Origin: Phormidesmis sp963710175
GTDB lineage: Bacteria; Cyanobacteriota; Cyanobacteriia; Phormidesmidales; Phormidesmidaceae
Direction: 5' to 3'
NCBI GenBank assembly: GCA_963710175.1
Contig: CAVPZC010000002.1
Location: 806,001 to 870,000 of the forward strand
Length of the DNA stretch: 64,000 nt
This document shows positions 15,923 through 23,684 of the stretch, one piece after another (position 1 is the first letter of the stretch; the number at the start of each line of letters is the position of its first letter). The translations under genes were made by a program, and so were the position numbers. Under the pieces are notes generated by a model. It made no database searches and was not told the DNA's origin. It was given only the letters and a program-made list of their open reading frames with translations.

Positions 15923-17110
15923 ATGCAAATTGCCGACCGCCTTGCCCCTCTCCAAACCAATGTCTTTGCCGATATGGATCAGGCGAAGGCTCAGGCTATA
16001 GCTGCTGGCAGACCGCTGATCGATCTATCGCTGGGATCGTCCGACTTACCTACGCCCCCTCACGTGCTAGCAGCGATCGCCGAGGCCCTCCACGACCCGA
16101 ACACCCACGGCTATGCCCTGTTTAACAGCACCAAAGATTTTCGCATCGCTGCCGCCGAGTGGTACGAGCGCAAATTTGGCCTCGCCGCTGACCCCGAAAC
16201 TGAGGTGCTGCCATTAATTGGCTCACAAGAGGGCACCGCTCATCTGCCGCTAGCCGTGATGAATCCTGGCGATATAGCGCTGCTGCTGGATCCGGGCTAT
16301 CCGTCTCATGCGGGCGGTGTGTACCTGGCGGACGGAGATATCTATCCGATGCCGATTGTCGCTAAAAACGATTTTTTACCCGTACTCAGTGAGATTCCTG
16401 AGCGGGTAGTCAGGCAGGCGACGATGATGGTGCTGAGCTATCCGCATAATCCGACGACAGCGATCGCCTCCCTGTCCTTCTTCAAAAAAGCAGTTGCCTT
16501 CTGTCAGCAGCACGGCATTGTCCTCGTTCACGACTTTCCCTATGTCGATTTATACTTTGCCGGTCAGCCCGCGCCCTCAGTTCTCCAGGCAGACCCGGAA
16601 AAATCAGTCTCGGTAGAATTTTTTACCTTGTCTAAGTCGTACAACATGGGCGGTTTTCGGGTGGGATACGCGATTGGGAATGCCCAAGTGATCAAAGCGC
16701 TACGACAAGTTAAGGCAACTGTAGACTTCAACCAGTATCGGGGCATTTTGCGGGGGGCGATCGCTGCCCTCACCGGTCCTCAAGACGGCGTCACTCACAT
16801 GGTGAAAACCTTCGCTAGTCGCCGTGACGCGGCAGTTTCAGCACTCCATGCCATTGGTTGGTCAGTGCCCACGCCCGAAGCGACGATGTATATTTGGGCC
16901 AAACTGCCGGACCATCTACCCAATGGTTGGGCTACGCACTCCATTGATTTTTGCACGGCACTGGTCGCGCAGACTGGCGTCGCCCTCTCACCCGGTCGAG
17001 GATTTGGCAAATCGGGCGAAGGCTATGTGCGTTTTGCGCTAGTTCATCCGCCTGAAATGCTGACAGCAGCAATCCAGAAAATTGGTGAATTTATTGCCAG
17101 CCAGTCTTAA
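15923..17110 (+). CDS. Class I/II PLP-dependent aminotransferase
   Basis: Fold-type I aminotransferase, 395 residues. The PLP lysine lies in FTLSKSYNMGGFRVGYA; other cofactor contacts are YPHNPTT and HDFPYVDLYF. The overall pattern resembles LL-diaminopimelate aminotransferase/AlaC-type proteins, but substrate specificity cannot be read from this. The frame is open back to a TTG at 15890, but that start lies in the repeat hairpin; ATG 15923 (MQIADRLAPLQ) matches the usual N-terminus. The neighbour upstream is repeat locus 4, and downstream is a receiver-like gene. Confidence 0.88.
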   Translation: MQIADRLAPLQTNVFADMDQAKAQAIAAGRPLIDLSLGSSDLPTPPHVLAAIAEALHDPNTHGYALFNSTKDFRIAAAEWYERKFGLAADPETEVLPLIGSQEGTAHLPLAVMNPGDIALLLDPGYPSHAGGVYLADGDIYPMPIVAKNDFLPVLSEIPERVVRQATMMVLSYPHNPTTAIASLSFFKKAVAFCQQHGIVLVHDFPYVDLYFAGQPAPSVLQADPEKSVSVEFFTLSKSYNMGGFRVGYAIGNAQVIKALRQVKATVDFNQYRGILRGAIAALTGPQDGVTHMVKTFASRRDAAVSALHAIGWSVPTPEATMYIWAKLPDHLPNGWATHSIDFCTALVAQTGVALSPGRGFGKSGEGYVRFALVHPPEMLTAAIQKIGEFIASQS

Positions 17111-17243
17111 TAGCTAGTAATAAACGCCGGTAACGTGACTCAAATGCTTGTCTGCTAACAGCTGATCGCCTCATAAATTGAGGATTTGCCATATCCTAGC
17201 AGCAGAGCAACAACGCATTGGCTAAAGCCGATACCTTCAAAAT

Positions 17244-17621
17244 ATGTTTTCTTCAGAGGTGGGTCGCGTTCTAATTTTAGAGAACGACTACGGCAACCGT
17301 ATTCTATTTGCAGATTACCTTGAGCAGTGCGGCTACCGGGTGTTTCCCCTCTCAGATGAGCAGCAAGTCTTTGAGAGCCTGGAAGATTTTCAACCCAACC
17401 TGCTAATTCTCAACTTGAGAATGCCTATCATAGACGGATTTACGATCATAGAGCAGCTCCGCAGCCATGCCCGCTGGCACCCACTACCTGTACTGGTGGT
17501 GAGTGGCTACACCTCGGCTGATGATCGGCGTAAAGCCTATCAACTAGGGGCCAATGCCTATCTAACCAAGCCCGTACTGCCCAGTGATCTGAGCGCAGCG
17601 GTAGACCAGCTCATCGGTTAA
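17244..17621 (+). CDS. Receiver-like protein lacking the phosphoacceptor Asp
   Basis: Single response-regulator receiver domain, 125 residues, with no output domain. The fold landmarks are present: acidic pocket region LILENDYGN, switch Ser87 (VVSGYT), Lys109 in YLTKPV. The residue normally phosphorylated is Asn57 (codon AAC, in LLILNLRMP) instead of Asp. It is thus a pseudo-receiver that cannot be phosphorylated in the normal way and may act as a constitutive protein-interaction module. The gene ends inside a perfect inverted repeat shared with the convergent gene at 17649. Confidence 0.88.
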   Translation: MFSSEVGRVLILENDYGNRILFADYLEQCGYRVFPLSDEQQVFESLEDFQPNLLILNLRMPIIDGFTIIEQLRSHARWHPLPVLVVSGYTSADDRRKAYQLGANAYLTKPVLPSDLSAAVDQLIG

Positions 17622-17644
17622 GCGAGCGCTAGCCGATGAGCTGG
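17606..17644. terminator. Perfect 12-bp inverted repeat between convergent genes
   Basis: CCAGCTCATCGG (17606-17617) and CCGATGAGCTGG (17633-17644) pair without mismatch around a 15-base loop. The left arm is the end of the receiver gene; the right arm precedes the stop of the opposite gene by 4 bases. It could terminate both transcripts. Confidence 0.65.
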
Positions 17645-17648
17645 GCGC

Positions 17649-17843
17649 TCAGTCAGATGAGCGCTGCTGATCGGACTGTTGCTGCAAAAAAGTTTCTACC
17701 ATCTGGTTAAGGCTTTGCACCGCTACACCTACTTCCACAATGTTGGACTCTAGCCGATTGGAGATGATCGCCATCGACTGGAGTTCGTTTAAGATCTTAT
17801 TGACAGACTCTTGATACTGACTTTCAAATTCTTGGATATTCAC
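17649..17843 (-). CDS. Small conserved hypothetical coiled-coil protein
   Basis: A 64-residue protein, largely helical and Gln/Ser/Glu-rich: NIQEFESQYQESVNKILNEL and VGVAVQSLNQMVETFLQQQ. Heptad hydrophobics suggest a coiled coil. No signal peptide or cysteine. It is convergent with the receiver gene; relation between the two is unknown. The size and composition suggest a real but uncharacterised small protein. Confidence 0.55.
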   Translation of the reverse strand: MNIQEFESQYQESVNKILNELQSMAIISNRLESNIVEVGVAVQSLNQMVETFLQQQSDQQRSSD

Positions 17844-18142
17844 AATTGCTCGATAGGTACTAGCGTTGGGGTCTTTGCTGAGAAGTTTTGCTTGACGTCT
17901 TTTTGCGTTCGATACTAAGAGAGGGCAACCGCTATCGACCTCGTATATCGGATTGCAGAGAGCCGAGAAAATACTCCACTGCGCGTAGATGCACTGAATT
18001 TAGACACACTGAGTTGGCGATAGCGGTTAGTATATATCCGCTAAAATAGTAGAGAGAGAAGCCTGTAGATGTCACACCTATAGATATCGCAGCGGAGGGG
18101 GTATCAACTTATACATGCAATTTTCCTTTATGCGCGAACTGC

Positions 18143-18283
18143 ATGACAACTCGTTTGGCGAATCTTCGTAACTCGCGCCACTTGTTTAAAGGCAGCTTGA
18201 ACATGAGCGGCGTATTGCTGATGCTACCGATGGGGCTTCTAGCTTTTGATGGCACTTCTAAGATCTATGTTCCCGATTTGTGA
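18143..18283 (+). CDS. Possible 46-residue ORF in a 540-base gap
   Basis: The gap 17844-18383 before uvrC holds no listed gene. Within it an ATG frame of 46 codons reads MTTRLANLRNSRHLFKGSLN followed by a hydrophobic segment SGVLLMLPMGLLAFDG and ends with TGA at 18281. A basic start plus one hydrophobic stretch could be a small membrane protein. No good ribosome binding site is visible and no family is recognised, so this may be chance. The rest of the gap is AT-rich with a repeated motif GATAGCGGTTAG/GCAACCGCTATCG near 17928 and 18018 and nothing else supportable. Confidence 0.3.
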   Translation: MTTRLANLRNSRHLFKGSLNMSGVLLMLPMGLLAFDGTSKIYVPDL

Positions 18284-18383
18284 GGGTTTGGTGCTGATAT
18301 TTTGAGCTGGTTGATGAGTGCATTAAGCCGGTTTGTTTGCGATCCGTCTCCATTTTTGTGCTGACTTACCTATTTTTTAAGCT

Positions 18384-20282
18384 GTGTCAACCGTATCTAC
18401 GTCTGCTATTACTAAAGTTCTTTTACAAGATCCCACTAGGCTAGAAAGTCGGCTCAAGGAGATTCCTCAGGAGCCGGGGGTCTACTTTATGAAGGACGAG
18501 ACTGACCAAATTCTCTACATTGGTAAGTCCAAAAGTTTGCGATCGCGCGTTCGCTCATATTTTCGGGATGCGGCCCATCACCATTCGCCCCGCATTGCGA
18601 CTATGGTGGGCAAGGTAGCAGAAATCGAGTTTATCGTCACCGATACCGAAGCTGAAGCTTTGGCCTTGGAAGCCAACTTGATTAAGCAGCATCAGCCTCA
18701 CTTCAACGTGCTGCTCAAAGACGATAAAAAGTATCCTTACCTCTGCATCACCTGGTCAGAAGACTATCCGCGCATTTTTATCACCCGTCAGCGCCGTAAA
18801 AACGCCAAAAATCGCTACTACGGCCCCTATGTCGATACCGGGCTGCTGCGGCGGACGCTGCAAATTGCTAAGCGAATTTTTCCGCTGCGCCAGCGCCGCC
18901 AGCCTTTGTTTAAAGATCGGCCCTGCCTGAACTACAGCATCGGCCAGTGTCCGGGCGTATGTCAGCAGCTGGTCACCCCGGAGGACTATCACAAGATAGT
19001 GCAGCGGGTGGCGATGGTGTTTCAGGGGCGATCGCACGAGCTGATTGACATTCTCACCGCTCAGATGGAGCAGGCCGCCGAAAATCTAGACTTTGAAAAG
19101 GCTGCGATCATTCGCGATCAGCTAAAGGGCTTGGAAACACTCAGCGCTAACCAAAAGGTTGCCCTGCCCGACGATACGATTTCTAGAGATGCGATCGCGC
19201 TCTCTGCCGACGATCAGCACGCCTGCGTACAGCTATTCCAGGTGCGCGCCGGTCGCTTAGTGGGGCGTTTAGGCTTCGTCGCCGATGCCCAGTCCGGTAC
19301 GCCCGGCGAGATTTTGCAGCGCGTGCTGGAGGAACACTACCGGCTGGTAGACCCCGTTGAAATTCCTGCCGAAATTTTGGCCCAGCACGCGCTGCCTGAG
19401 GGCGACATGCTGGCAGAATTTTTGAGCGAGCAAAAAGGCCGCAAGGTGGCTATCGAAACACCCCAGCGCCAGATGAAAGCCGAACTAGTAGAAATGGTAG
19501 AGCGCAACGCTCAGTATGAGCTAGCCCGCACGCAGCGGTTTACCGACCGCAACAATCAGGCCATACAGGACCTGGCCGAACTAGCCGATCTGCCAGGCCC
19601 ACCCAAGCGGATTGAGGGCTACGATATTTCGCACATTCAGGGGTCTGATGCGGTGGCTTCTCAGGTTGTATTTGTCGATGGACTGCCCGCCAAGCAGCAC
19701 TATCGCCACTACAAAATTAAAAACCCCACAGTGACCAGCGGCCACTCCGATGACTTTGCCAGCATGGCAGAAGTCGTTCGTCGTCGCTTTCGCCGCTACG
19801 CTGAAGATTCTGACTTGCAGCGCGTGGGCAATCCTGACTGGCCCGATCTGGTGATGATTGATGGCGGTAAAGGCCAGCTGTCAGCAGTAGTCGCTCAGCT
19901 AGAGGAAATGAATCTGCTGGGCGAACTGCGGGTCGTGAGCCTGGCTAAAAGGCACGAAGAGATCTTTTTGCCTAACGAAAAAGTTTCTTTAGAGACGACT
20001 GCCGACCAGCCCGGTGTGCAGCTGTTGCGCCGCCTGCGAGACGAGGCGCACCGATTCGCAGTGAGTTTTCACCGCAAGCAGCGAACTGACAGAATGCGGC
20101 GATCGCGCCTGGAAGACATTCCTGGTTTGGGCCACCATCGACGTAAGCAGCTGCTGGCCAGTTTCCGTTCGATTGACTACATTCGCGAAGCTTCACCTCA
20201 ACAGCTCACTACAGTAGATGGCATCGGCCCCCAGCTGGCCCAACAGATTTACGAATACTTCCACCCTTCTGCGGTGTCTTAA
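18384..20282 (+). CDS. uvrC: UvrABC excinuclease subunit C
   Basis: Nucleotide-excision repair endonuclease that makes both incisions around a lesion held by UvrB. Domains in order: GIY-YIG nuclease (GVYFMKDE to LYIGKSKSL, about 32-51), a cysteine cluster (CLNYSIGQCPGVC), the UVR domain that binds UvrB (FEKAAIIRDQLKGLE), the RNase H-like C-terminal nuclease (EGYDISHIQG and VMIDGGKGQL), and tandem helix-hairpin-helix motifs (EDIPGLGHHRRKQLL and TVDGIGPQLAQQI). At 632 residues it is full length. The start is GTG at 18384 (MSTVSTSAITKV); no closer ATG fits. Confidence 0.97.
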   Translation: MSTVSTSAITKVLLQDPTRLESRLKEIPQEPGVYFMKDETDQILYIGKSKSLRSRVRSYFRDAAHHHSPRIATMVGKVAEIEFIVTDTEAEALALEANLIKQHQPHFNVLLKDDKKYPYLCITWSEDYPRIFITRQRRKNAKNRYYGPYVDTGLLRRTLQIAKRIFPLRQRRQPLFKDRPCLNYSIGQCPGVCQQLVTPEDYHKIVQRVAMVFQGRSHELIDILTAQMEQAAENLDFEKAAIIRDQLKGLETLSANQKVALPDDTISRDAIALSADDQHACVQLFQVRAGRLVGRLGFVADAQSGTPGEILQRVLEEHYRLVDPVEIPAEILAQHALPEGDMLAEFLSEQKGRKVAIETPQRQMKAELVEMVERNAQYELARTQRFTDRNNQAIQDLAELADLPGPPKRIEGYDISHIQGSDAVASQVVFVDGLPAKQHYRHYKIKNPTVTSGHSDDFASMAEVVRRRFRRYAEDSDLQRVGNPDWPDLVMIDGGKGQLSAVVAQLEEMNLLGELRVVSLAKRHEEIFLPNEKVSLETTADQPGVQLLRRLRDEAHRFAVSFHRKQRTDRMRRSRLEDIPGLGHHRRKQLLASFRSIDYIREASPQQLTTVDGIGPQLAQQIYEYFHPSAVS

Positions 20283-20384
20283 GCCAGCTATAGCATTAGC
20301 CACCCTGTTTCGTACAGTGAGCAATTATTAAGGCATCGCCTTTCCTTCGGCGTTATGCATTCGACGACGGCTACATAAAAGAGA

Positions 20385-20427
20385 CAGCCGACAAAAGTGT
20401 CCTAAGCAGCTCGACAGAGGCTATAGC
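20385..20427 (+). repeat. Truncated dispersed repeat, locus 5 (right half of block A)
   Basis: Matches the right end of block A and its tail: ACAAAAGTGTCCTAAGCAGC, then TCGACAGAGGCTATAGC. The left inverted end GTCGAGTTGC and the hairpin are missing; an unrelated ATGCATTCGACGA lies just upstream. It sits about 100 bases after uvrC and looks like a decayed copy. Confidence 0.7.
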
Positions 20428-20855
20428 TACAGCTCATCCTAAAAGTGTTGCATTGAATACAGTTCCCTCTCAGGAATTTGCAGCTTAAGCTTCTTTAAAG
20501 AATGATAGTGATAGAGAAACATGTTGAGAAGCGTAAAGTTAATGAGAGAAAATATAAAGCAAACCTTTTATTTGCAGGCGCTTAAAGCGTGTGGTCGGGG
20601 ATCGCTAGCGTCTTTTTAGCACGCATAAATACTCATCTATCCTTGGCCCTTAAAGAGTTCTAGCAAGTTGGGGATCGGCCTTGCGGTGGGCGATCCCCGG
20701 ATTTTGTATATCTTTTGGTTCTTTGCAGCTGCTTAGATAAGTTGCCATAATGAATGAGTTAATTAATTGATGCCGCAGCCTAAAAGTCTATGAGCGATAT
20801 GCAATTAGATTTTAAGAAACGACGTCATTTACCTTTGAATTAAGTCATCAGAACT
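20428..20855. other. Long gene-free region between uvrC and the zinc-ribbon gene
   Basis: The non-coding interval 20283-20855 totals 573 bases. Beyond the repeat fragment it contains an AT-rich stretch, a possible stem GCGTG/CACGC around 20588-20625, and a strong GC-rich hairpin at 20670-20698. No ORF of useful length or tRNA was seen. A small RNA ending at the 20670 hairpin is possible but not shown. Confidence 0.4.
20670..20698 (+). terminator. GC-rich hairpin, terminator or end of an unannotated RNA
   Basis: Perfect 8-base arms GGGGATCG and CGATCCCC enclose GCCTTGCGGTGGG, followed by GGATTTTGTATATCTTTTGG, a T-rich flank. The nearest upstream coding gene (uvrC) ends 388 bases earlier, so the hairpin may end a separate small transcript rather than uvrC. 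Confidence 0.55.
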
Positions 20856-21134
20856 ATGAAGGCCATGGAAAGACCGGCGAAGTCCTTTTTGGAGTCTTTT
20901 TTATCGGAAGAACCCAAAAAGGTACCTGAGATCGCGACTGTTCAGAGAGTGCATTGCCCCACTTGCGGTGCCCCAGCTGAACGCTACCATCTTAAAGAAG
21001 ATGGAATTATGCGCACCCAGTGCTCTCGCTGCGACTACTTAATGAGCATCTATGTTGAGACAGGCCGAGTTATCGAGGCCTATGCCCCTAGTTTCTCTCC
21101 TGCCGCTCTAGCAGCTTCTCCAGCAATGGGGTGA
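20856..21134 (+). CDS. Small zinc-ribbon protein
   Basis: A 92-residue protein with one four-cysteine zinc ribbon: CPTCGAPAERYHL and QCSRCDYLMSIYVETGRVIE (CX2C...CX2C). Similar short cyanobacterial proteins are often mislabelled as PriA-like helicase; nothing helicase-like is present here. Basic and Glu-rich N-terminus (AKSFLESFLSEEPKKVPEIA), Ala/Pro/Ser-rich tail. It may bind nucleic acid or a protein partner. A clear terminator follows the stop, so the gene stands alone. Confidence 0.75.
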   Translation: MKAMERPAKSFLESFLSEEPKKVPEIATVQRVHCPTCGAPAERYHLKEDGIMRTQCSRCDYLMSIYVETGRVIEAYAPSFSPAALAASPAMG

Positions 21135-21157
21135 TACAAAAAGCACTAGGTCGCAAT

Positions 21158-21189
21158 AAAAGCGCACCTCGGCAACGGGGGGCGCTTTT
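21158..21189 (+). terminator. Rho-independent terminator
   Basis: Arms AAAAGCGC and GCGCTTTT with further pairing ACC/GGG inside, 23 bases after the zinc-ribbon gene; the 3' arm ends in TTTT and a T-rich flank follows. Convincing intrinsic terminator. Confidence 0.85.
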
Positions 21190-21346
21190 GATTGTTTGGC
21201 GTTATCTTTTATAGCGGTTAATTTGCTTAAAAGAGATCCGTGATCCCAACGGGAAATTTATCGATTGCAGCGATCATCAGGCCTCAATAATCACTCGCCG
21301 AACGCCGGACATCTATTGCTATTTTGTAGAGAGATGGCTGCGAAAT

Positions 21347-21496
21347 CTAGCGGCGAATGAGCGCCTGCTTGAAGGCAACCAGCGCTTCAGCTGGTTCTAC
21401 CTGCTTATCGGCACTTCTGTTCTGAAGGCTGTTGAGGCCCAGCAAAATATATAGGACCAGTGTAATAGTGGTAGCCTGTGTTAATCTAACGAACAT
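21347..21496 (-). CDS. Small membrane or secreted peptide (49 aa), unrecognised
   Basis: ORF on the minus strand with an excellent ribosome binding site: GAGGAG lies 8 bases upstream of the ATG at 21496. The peptide starts MFVRLTQATTITLVLYILLG, a short basic start plus a hydrophobic helix, followed by LNSLQNRSADKQVEPAEALV and ends AFKQALIRR before TAG. It could be a single-pass membrane protein or a secreted small protein with an uncleaved signal. The adjacent gap 21497-21891 shows no other supportable gene. Family unknown, but the strong translation signal makes it worth keeping. Confidence 0.55.
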   Translation of the reverse strand: MFVRLTQATTITLVLYILLGLNSLQNRSADKQVEPAEALVAFKQALIRR

Positions 21497-21891
21497 TTGT
21501 AATCTCCTCTCACCCTAGCTCTCGCTTAGATTAGTGAGTCTAAATAGACTGGCGAATCGGTGATGTTACCCAATTTGAATTGGCACAATAGCGGCGACTT
21601 TTTGTAAAGTTTTTAGCGGTCAGGTCGTCTCATAACCTGCCCTAGCTCGCGCTATATCTAAACGCACTATCCTAAAAATATGTATTTAAGGTAGCTCGCT
21701 ATCTGCCTGCACAGGTATATCTGTAGTAAAGATTTTACGAATGTTTGATAGGGGAGGCAGGGGCTGCTGCCCGGACGCTGAAGCTTTACCGGCGAGATTC
21801 TAGCTGGCTGAATAGGAGCCCCAACAGCGTTTGACCTCTCAGGCGGATATTTTAGCCTATGCTTTTAGAGCATTCGCTTGGGAGAGTTCTT

Positions 21892-22857
21892 TTGAAATTT
21901 GCTTTCATTATTGATCCGATTGCGCGATTGGACCCTGGTCACGATACGAGTGTGGCGATTATGGAAGCGGCGCAGGTACTGGAGCATGAAGTGTTCATTA
22001 CCCAAGCTGACTGGCTGGGCGTCGTCGATAGCCAGGCGTATGGCTGGCTACAGCCGGTAACGATGAAGCCGGTTGTGCAGCAGGGCGATCGCTGGATTGC
22101 CGAATCCGACTGGTATCGCCTGGGTGAGACTCAATGGCAGCCGCTAGAGCAAATGGACGCTGTCTTCATGCGCACCGATCCGCCGGTTACCATCCCCTAC
22201 CTCTATGTCACGTACATTCTCGACTATATAGACAGTAGCAAGACTCAGGTGATCAATTCGCCTGGTGGACTGCGGACAGCTAACGAGAAAATGTATGCCT
22301 TGCAGTTTACTGATGCTATTCCTGAAACCATTGTCAGCGCTGATAAGCAGGTTGTCAGAGCGGCAGTTGAGCGGTGGGGGGCCGGGGTGCTAAAGCCGCT
22401 GGGGGGAAAGGCAGGTGAGGGAATTTTGTTTTTGGAGGGGAGCGATCGCAATTTCAACTCCATTATCGAAGTAAGCACCCGCCAGGGTAAAGAACCTGTC
22501 ATGGTGCAGACCTACTTGCCAGCGGCGAAAGCGGGCGACAAGCGGGTGATCTTGCTCAACGGTGAACCCATTGGCGCAGTCAACCGGGTACCCACTGGCA
22601 AAGAATTTCGCGGCAACATGGCCGTCGGCGGTCGCAGTGAGAAAACTGAAATTACCGCTCGTGACCTGGAGATCTGCCAGCAGGTTGCCCCCGCCGTGAA
22701 GCGAGACGGCCTGGTCTTCGTCGGCATCGACATCATTGGCGGCTATCTCACTGAGGTCAATGTGACCAGTCCTACAGGCATCCGCGAGGTCGATAGATTA
22801 GACGGCGTGCGCTTGGGCAATCGGGTCATAGAGTGGGTAGAGAAAGCGGCGCGTTAG
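21892..22857 (+). CDS. gshB: Glutathione synthetase
   Basis: ATP-grasp ligase joining gamma-glutamylcysteine and glycine. Features: N-terminal KFAFIIDPIARLDPGHDTS, substrate region MRTDPPVTIPYLYVTYIL, ATP-grasp segments GAGVLKPLGGKAGEGI and TYLPAAKAGDKRVIL, and the metal-site end GIDIIGGYLTEVNVTSPTGI. I prefer the TTG at 21892: GGGAGAG lies 5 bases upstream and the protein then begins at the family-typical KFAFIID. The upstream ATG at 21859 would add 11 atypical residues. The length of about 321 residues is normal. Confidence 0.93.
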   Translation: MKFAFIIDPIARLDPGHDTSVAIMEAAQVLEHEVFITQADWLGVVDSQAYGWLQPVTMKPVVQQGDRWIAESDWYRLGETQWQPLEQMDAVFMRTDPPVTIPYLYVTYILDYIDSSKTQVINSPGGLRTANEKMYALQFTDAIPETIVSADKQVVRAAVERWGAGVLKPLGGKAGEGILFLEGSDRNFNSIIEVSTRQGKEPVMVQTYLPAAKAGDKRVILLNGEPIGAVNRVPTGKEFRGNMAVGGRSEKTEITARDLEICQQVAPAVKRDGLVFVGIDIIGGYLTEVNVTSPTGIREVDRLDGVRLGNRVIEWVEKAAR

Positions 22858-22892
22858 CGAGATTCAGCAGTCAGAGCTGTATCGGCTTAGCG

Positions 22893-23585
22893 CTAAGCTT
22901 CGCTGGGATCAATGCCCAGTTCTCTGAGTCGGGCAGCCAGACGCTCAGCTCTGGCTTTAGCTTCGTCGCGTTCTTGCTGGGCTTCGTCACGTTCTTGCTG
23001 GGCTTCGTCGCGTTCTCGTCTGGTGTCGGTCAGGCTTAGAAAAGGATCGCCGTCTGGCCGATAAATTTCTAGGGTGTCTGGCTTGACAACGAAATGAATC
23101 TTGAGCAGCGGACTAGTCCAGTCGTTGACGTTCTCAATGACTTCTAAATATTGGCCTGCTCGCTGCCAGCCGATTAGCTCTATATCATCAGGGTCGTAGA
23201 CGTAATACTCCTGAACGCCGTAGCGCTGGTAGAACTGAAATTTTTTAGCGAGTTCGCCGCCGCGATTGCCCGGCGAAAGAATTTCAAAGACGACCTGTGG
23301 CGCAACGTTATCTTCTTTCCACTGCATGTACGAGCCGCGATACCCTTTGGGCCGCCCAAAAGCAACCATCGCGTCGGGTGCCTGGCGAATGCTGTTGCTA
23401 CCTTCGACCGGGTACCACAGCAGATCGCCCGCGACAAAGACATTGGGGTCGTTTGCATAGACAGCTTCTAGATTTTCCTTAATATTGACGATCCATTGGA
23501 ACTGTAGGGTATTGTCCGCCATTGGTTGGCCGTCACTGTCCGGGTAGACGATATCCGTTTTGGGAAGCTGCTGAACCATAGTCAA
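22893..23585 (-). CDS. Uma2 family (DUF820) PD-(D/E)XK nuclease-like protein with coiled-coil tail
   Basis: Uma2/DUF820 protein, 230 residues, a group very abundant in cyanobacteria and often linked to transposon-rich DNA. Nuclease-like residues: RQAPDAMVAFG and VVFEILSPGNRGGELAKK give the PD...ExK-type pattern; KFQFYQRYGVQEYYVYDPD is the family signature. The C-terminal 40 residues are a coiled coil built from heptads ERDEAQQ encoded by a 21-bp tandem repeat, then ARAERLAARLRELGI. The cellular role of the family is unknown. It is convergent with gshB; a 14-base palindrome at 22885-22898 spans its stop. Confidence 0.87.
   Translation of the reverse strand: MTMVQQLPKTDIVYPDSDGQPMADNTLQFQWIVNIKENLEAVYANDPNVFVAGDLLWYPVEGSNSIRQAPDAMVAFGRPKGYRGSYMQWKEDNVAPQVVFEILSPGNRGGELAKKFQFYQRYGVQEYYVYDPDDIELIGWQRAGQYLEVIENVNDWTSPLLKIHFVVKPDTLEIYRPDGDPFLSLTDTRRERDEAQQERDEAQQERDEAKARAERLAARLRELGIDPSEA
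22961..23023 (-). repeat. Three 21-bp tandem units coding heptads
   Basis: Units 22961-22981, 22982-23002 and 23003-23023 differ by only a few bases; each encodes one heptad (ERDEAQQ or a variant) in the Uma2 tail. Such units can change in number by slippage, adjusting coiled-coil length. Confidence 0.85.
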
Positions 23586-23684
23586 ACTGACGAGCGGCTG
23601 AATCTAGTGTATCTAATAGAGAAGACGAAGCGACCACCCGCCCAAAAACGTTAGCTTGAAGGTTCACAGCGATGATAGATAACG

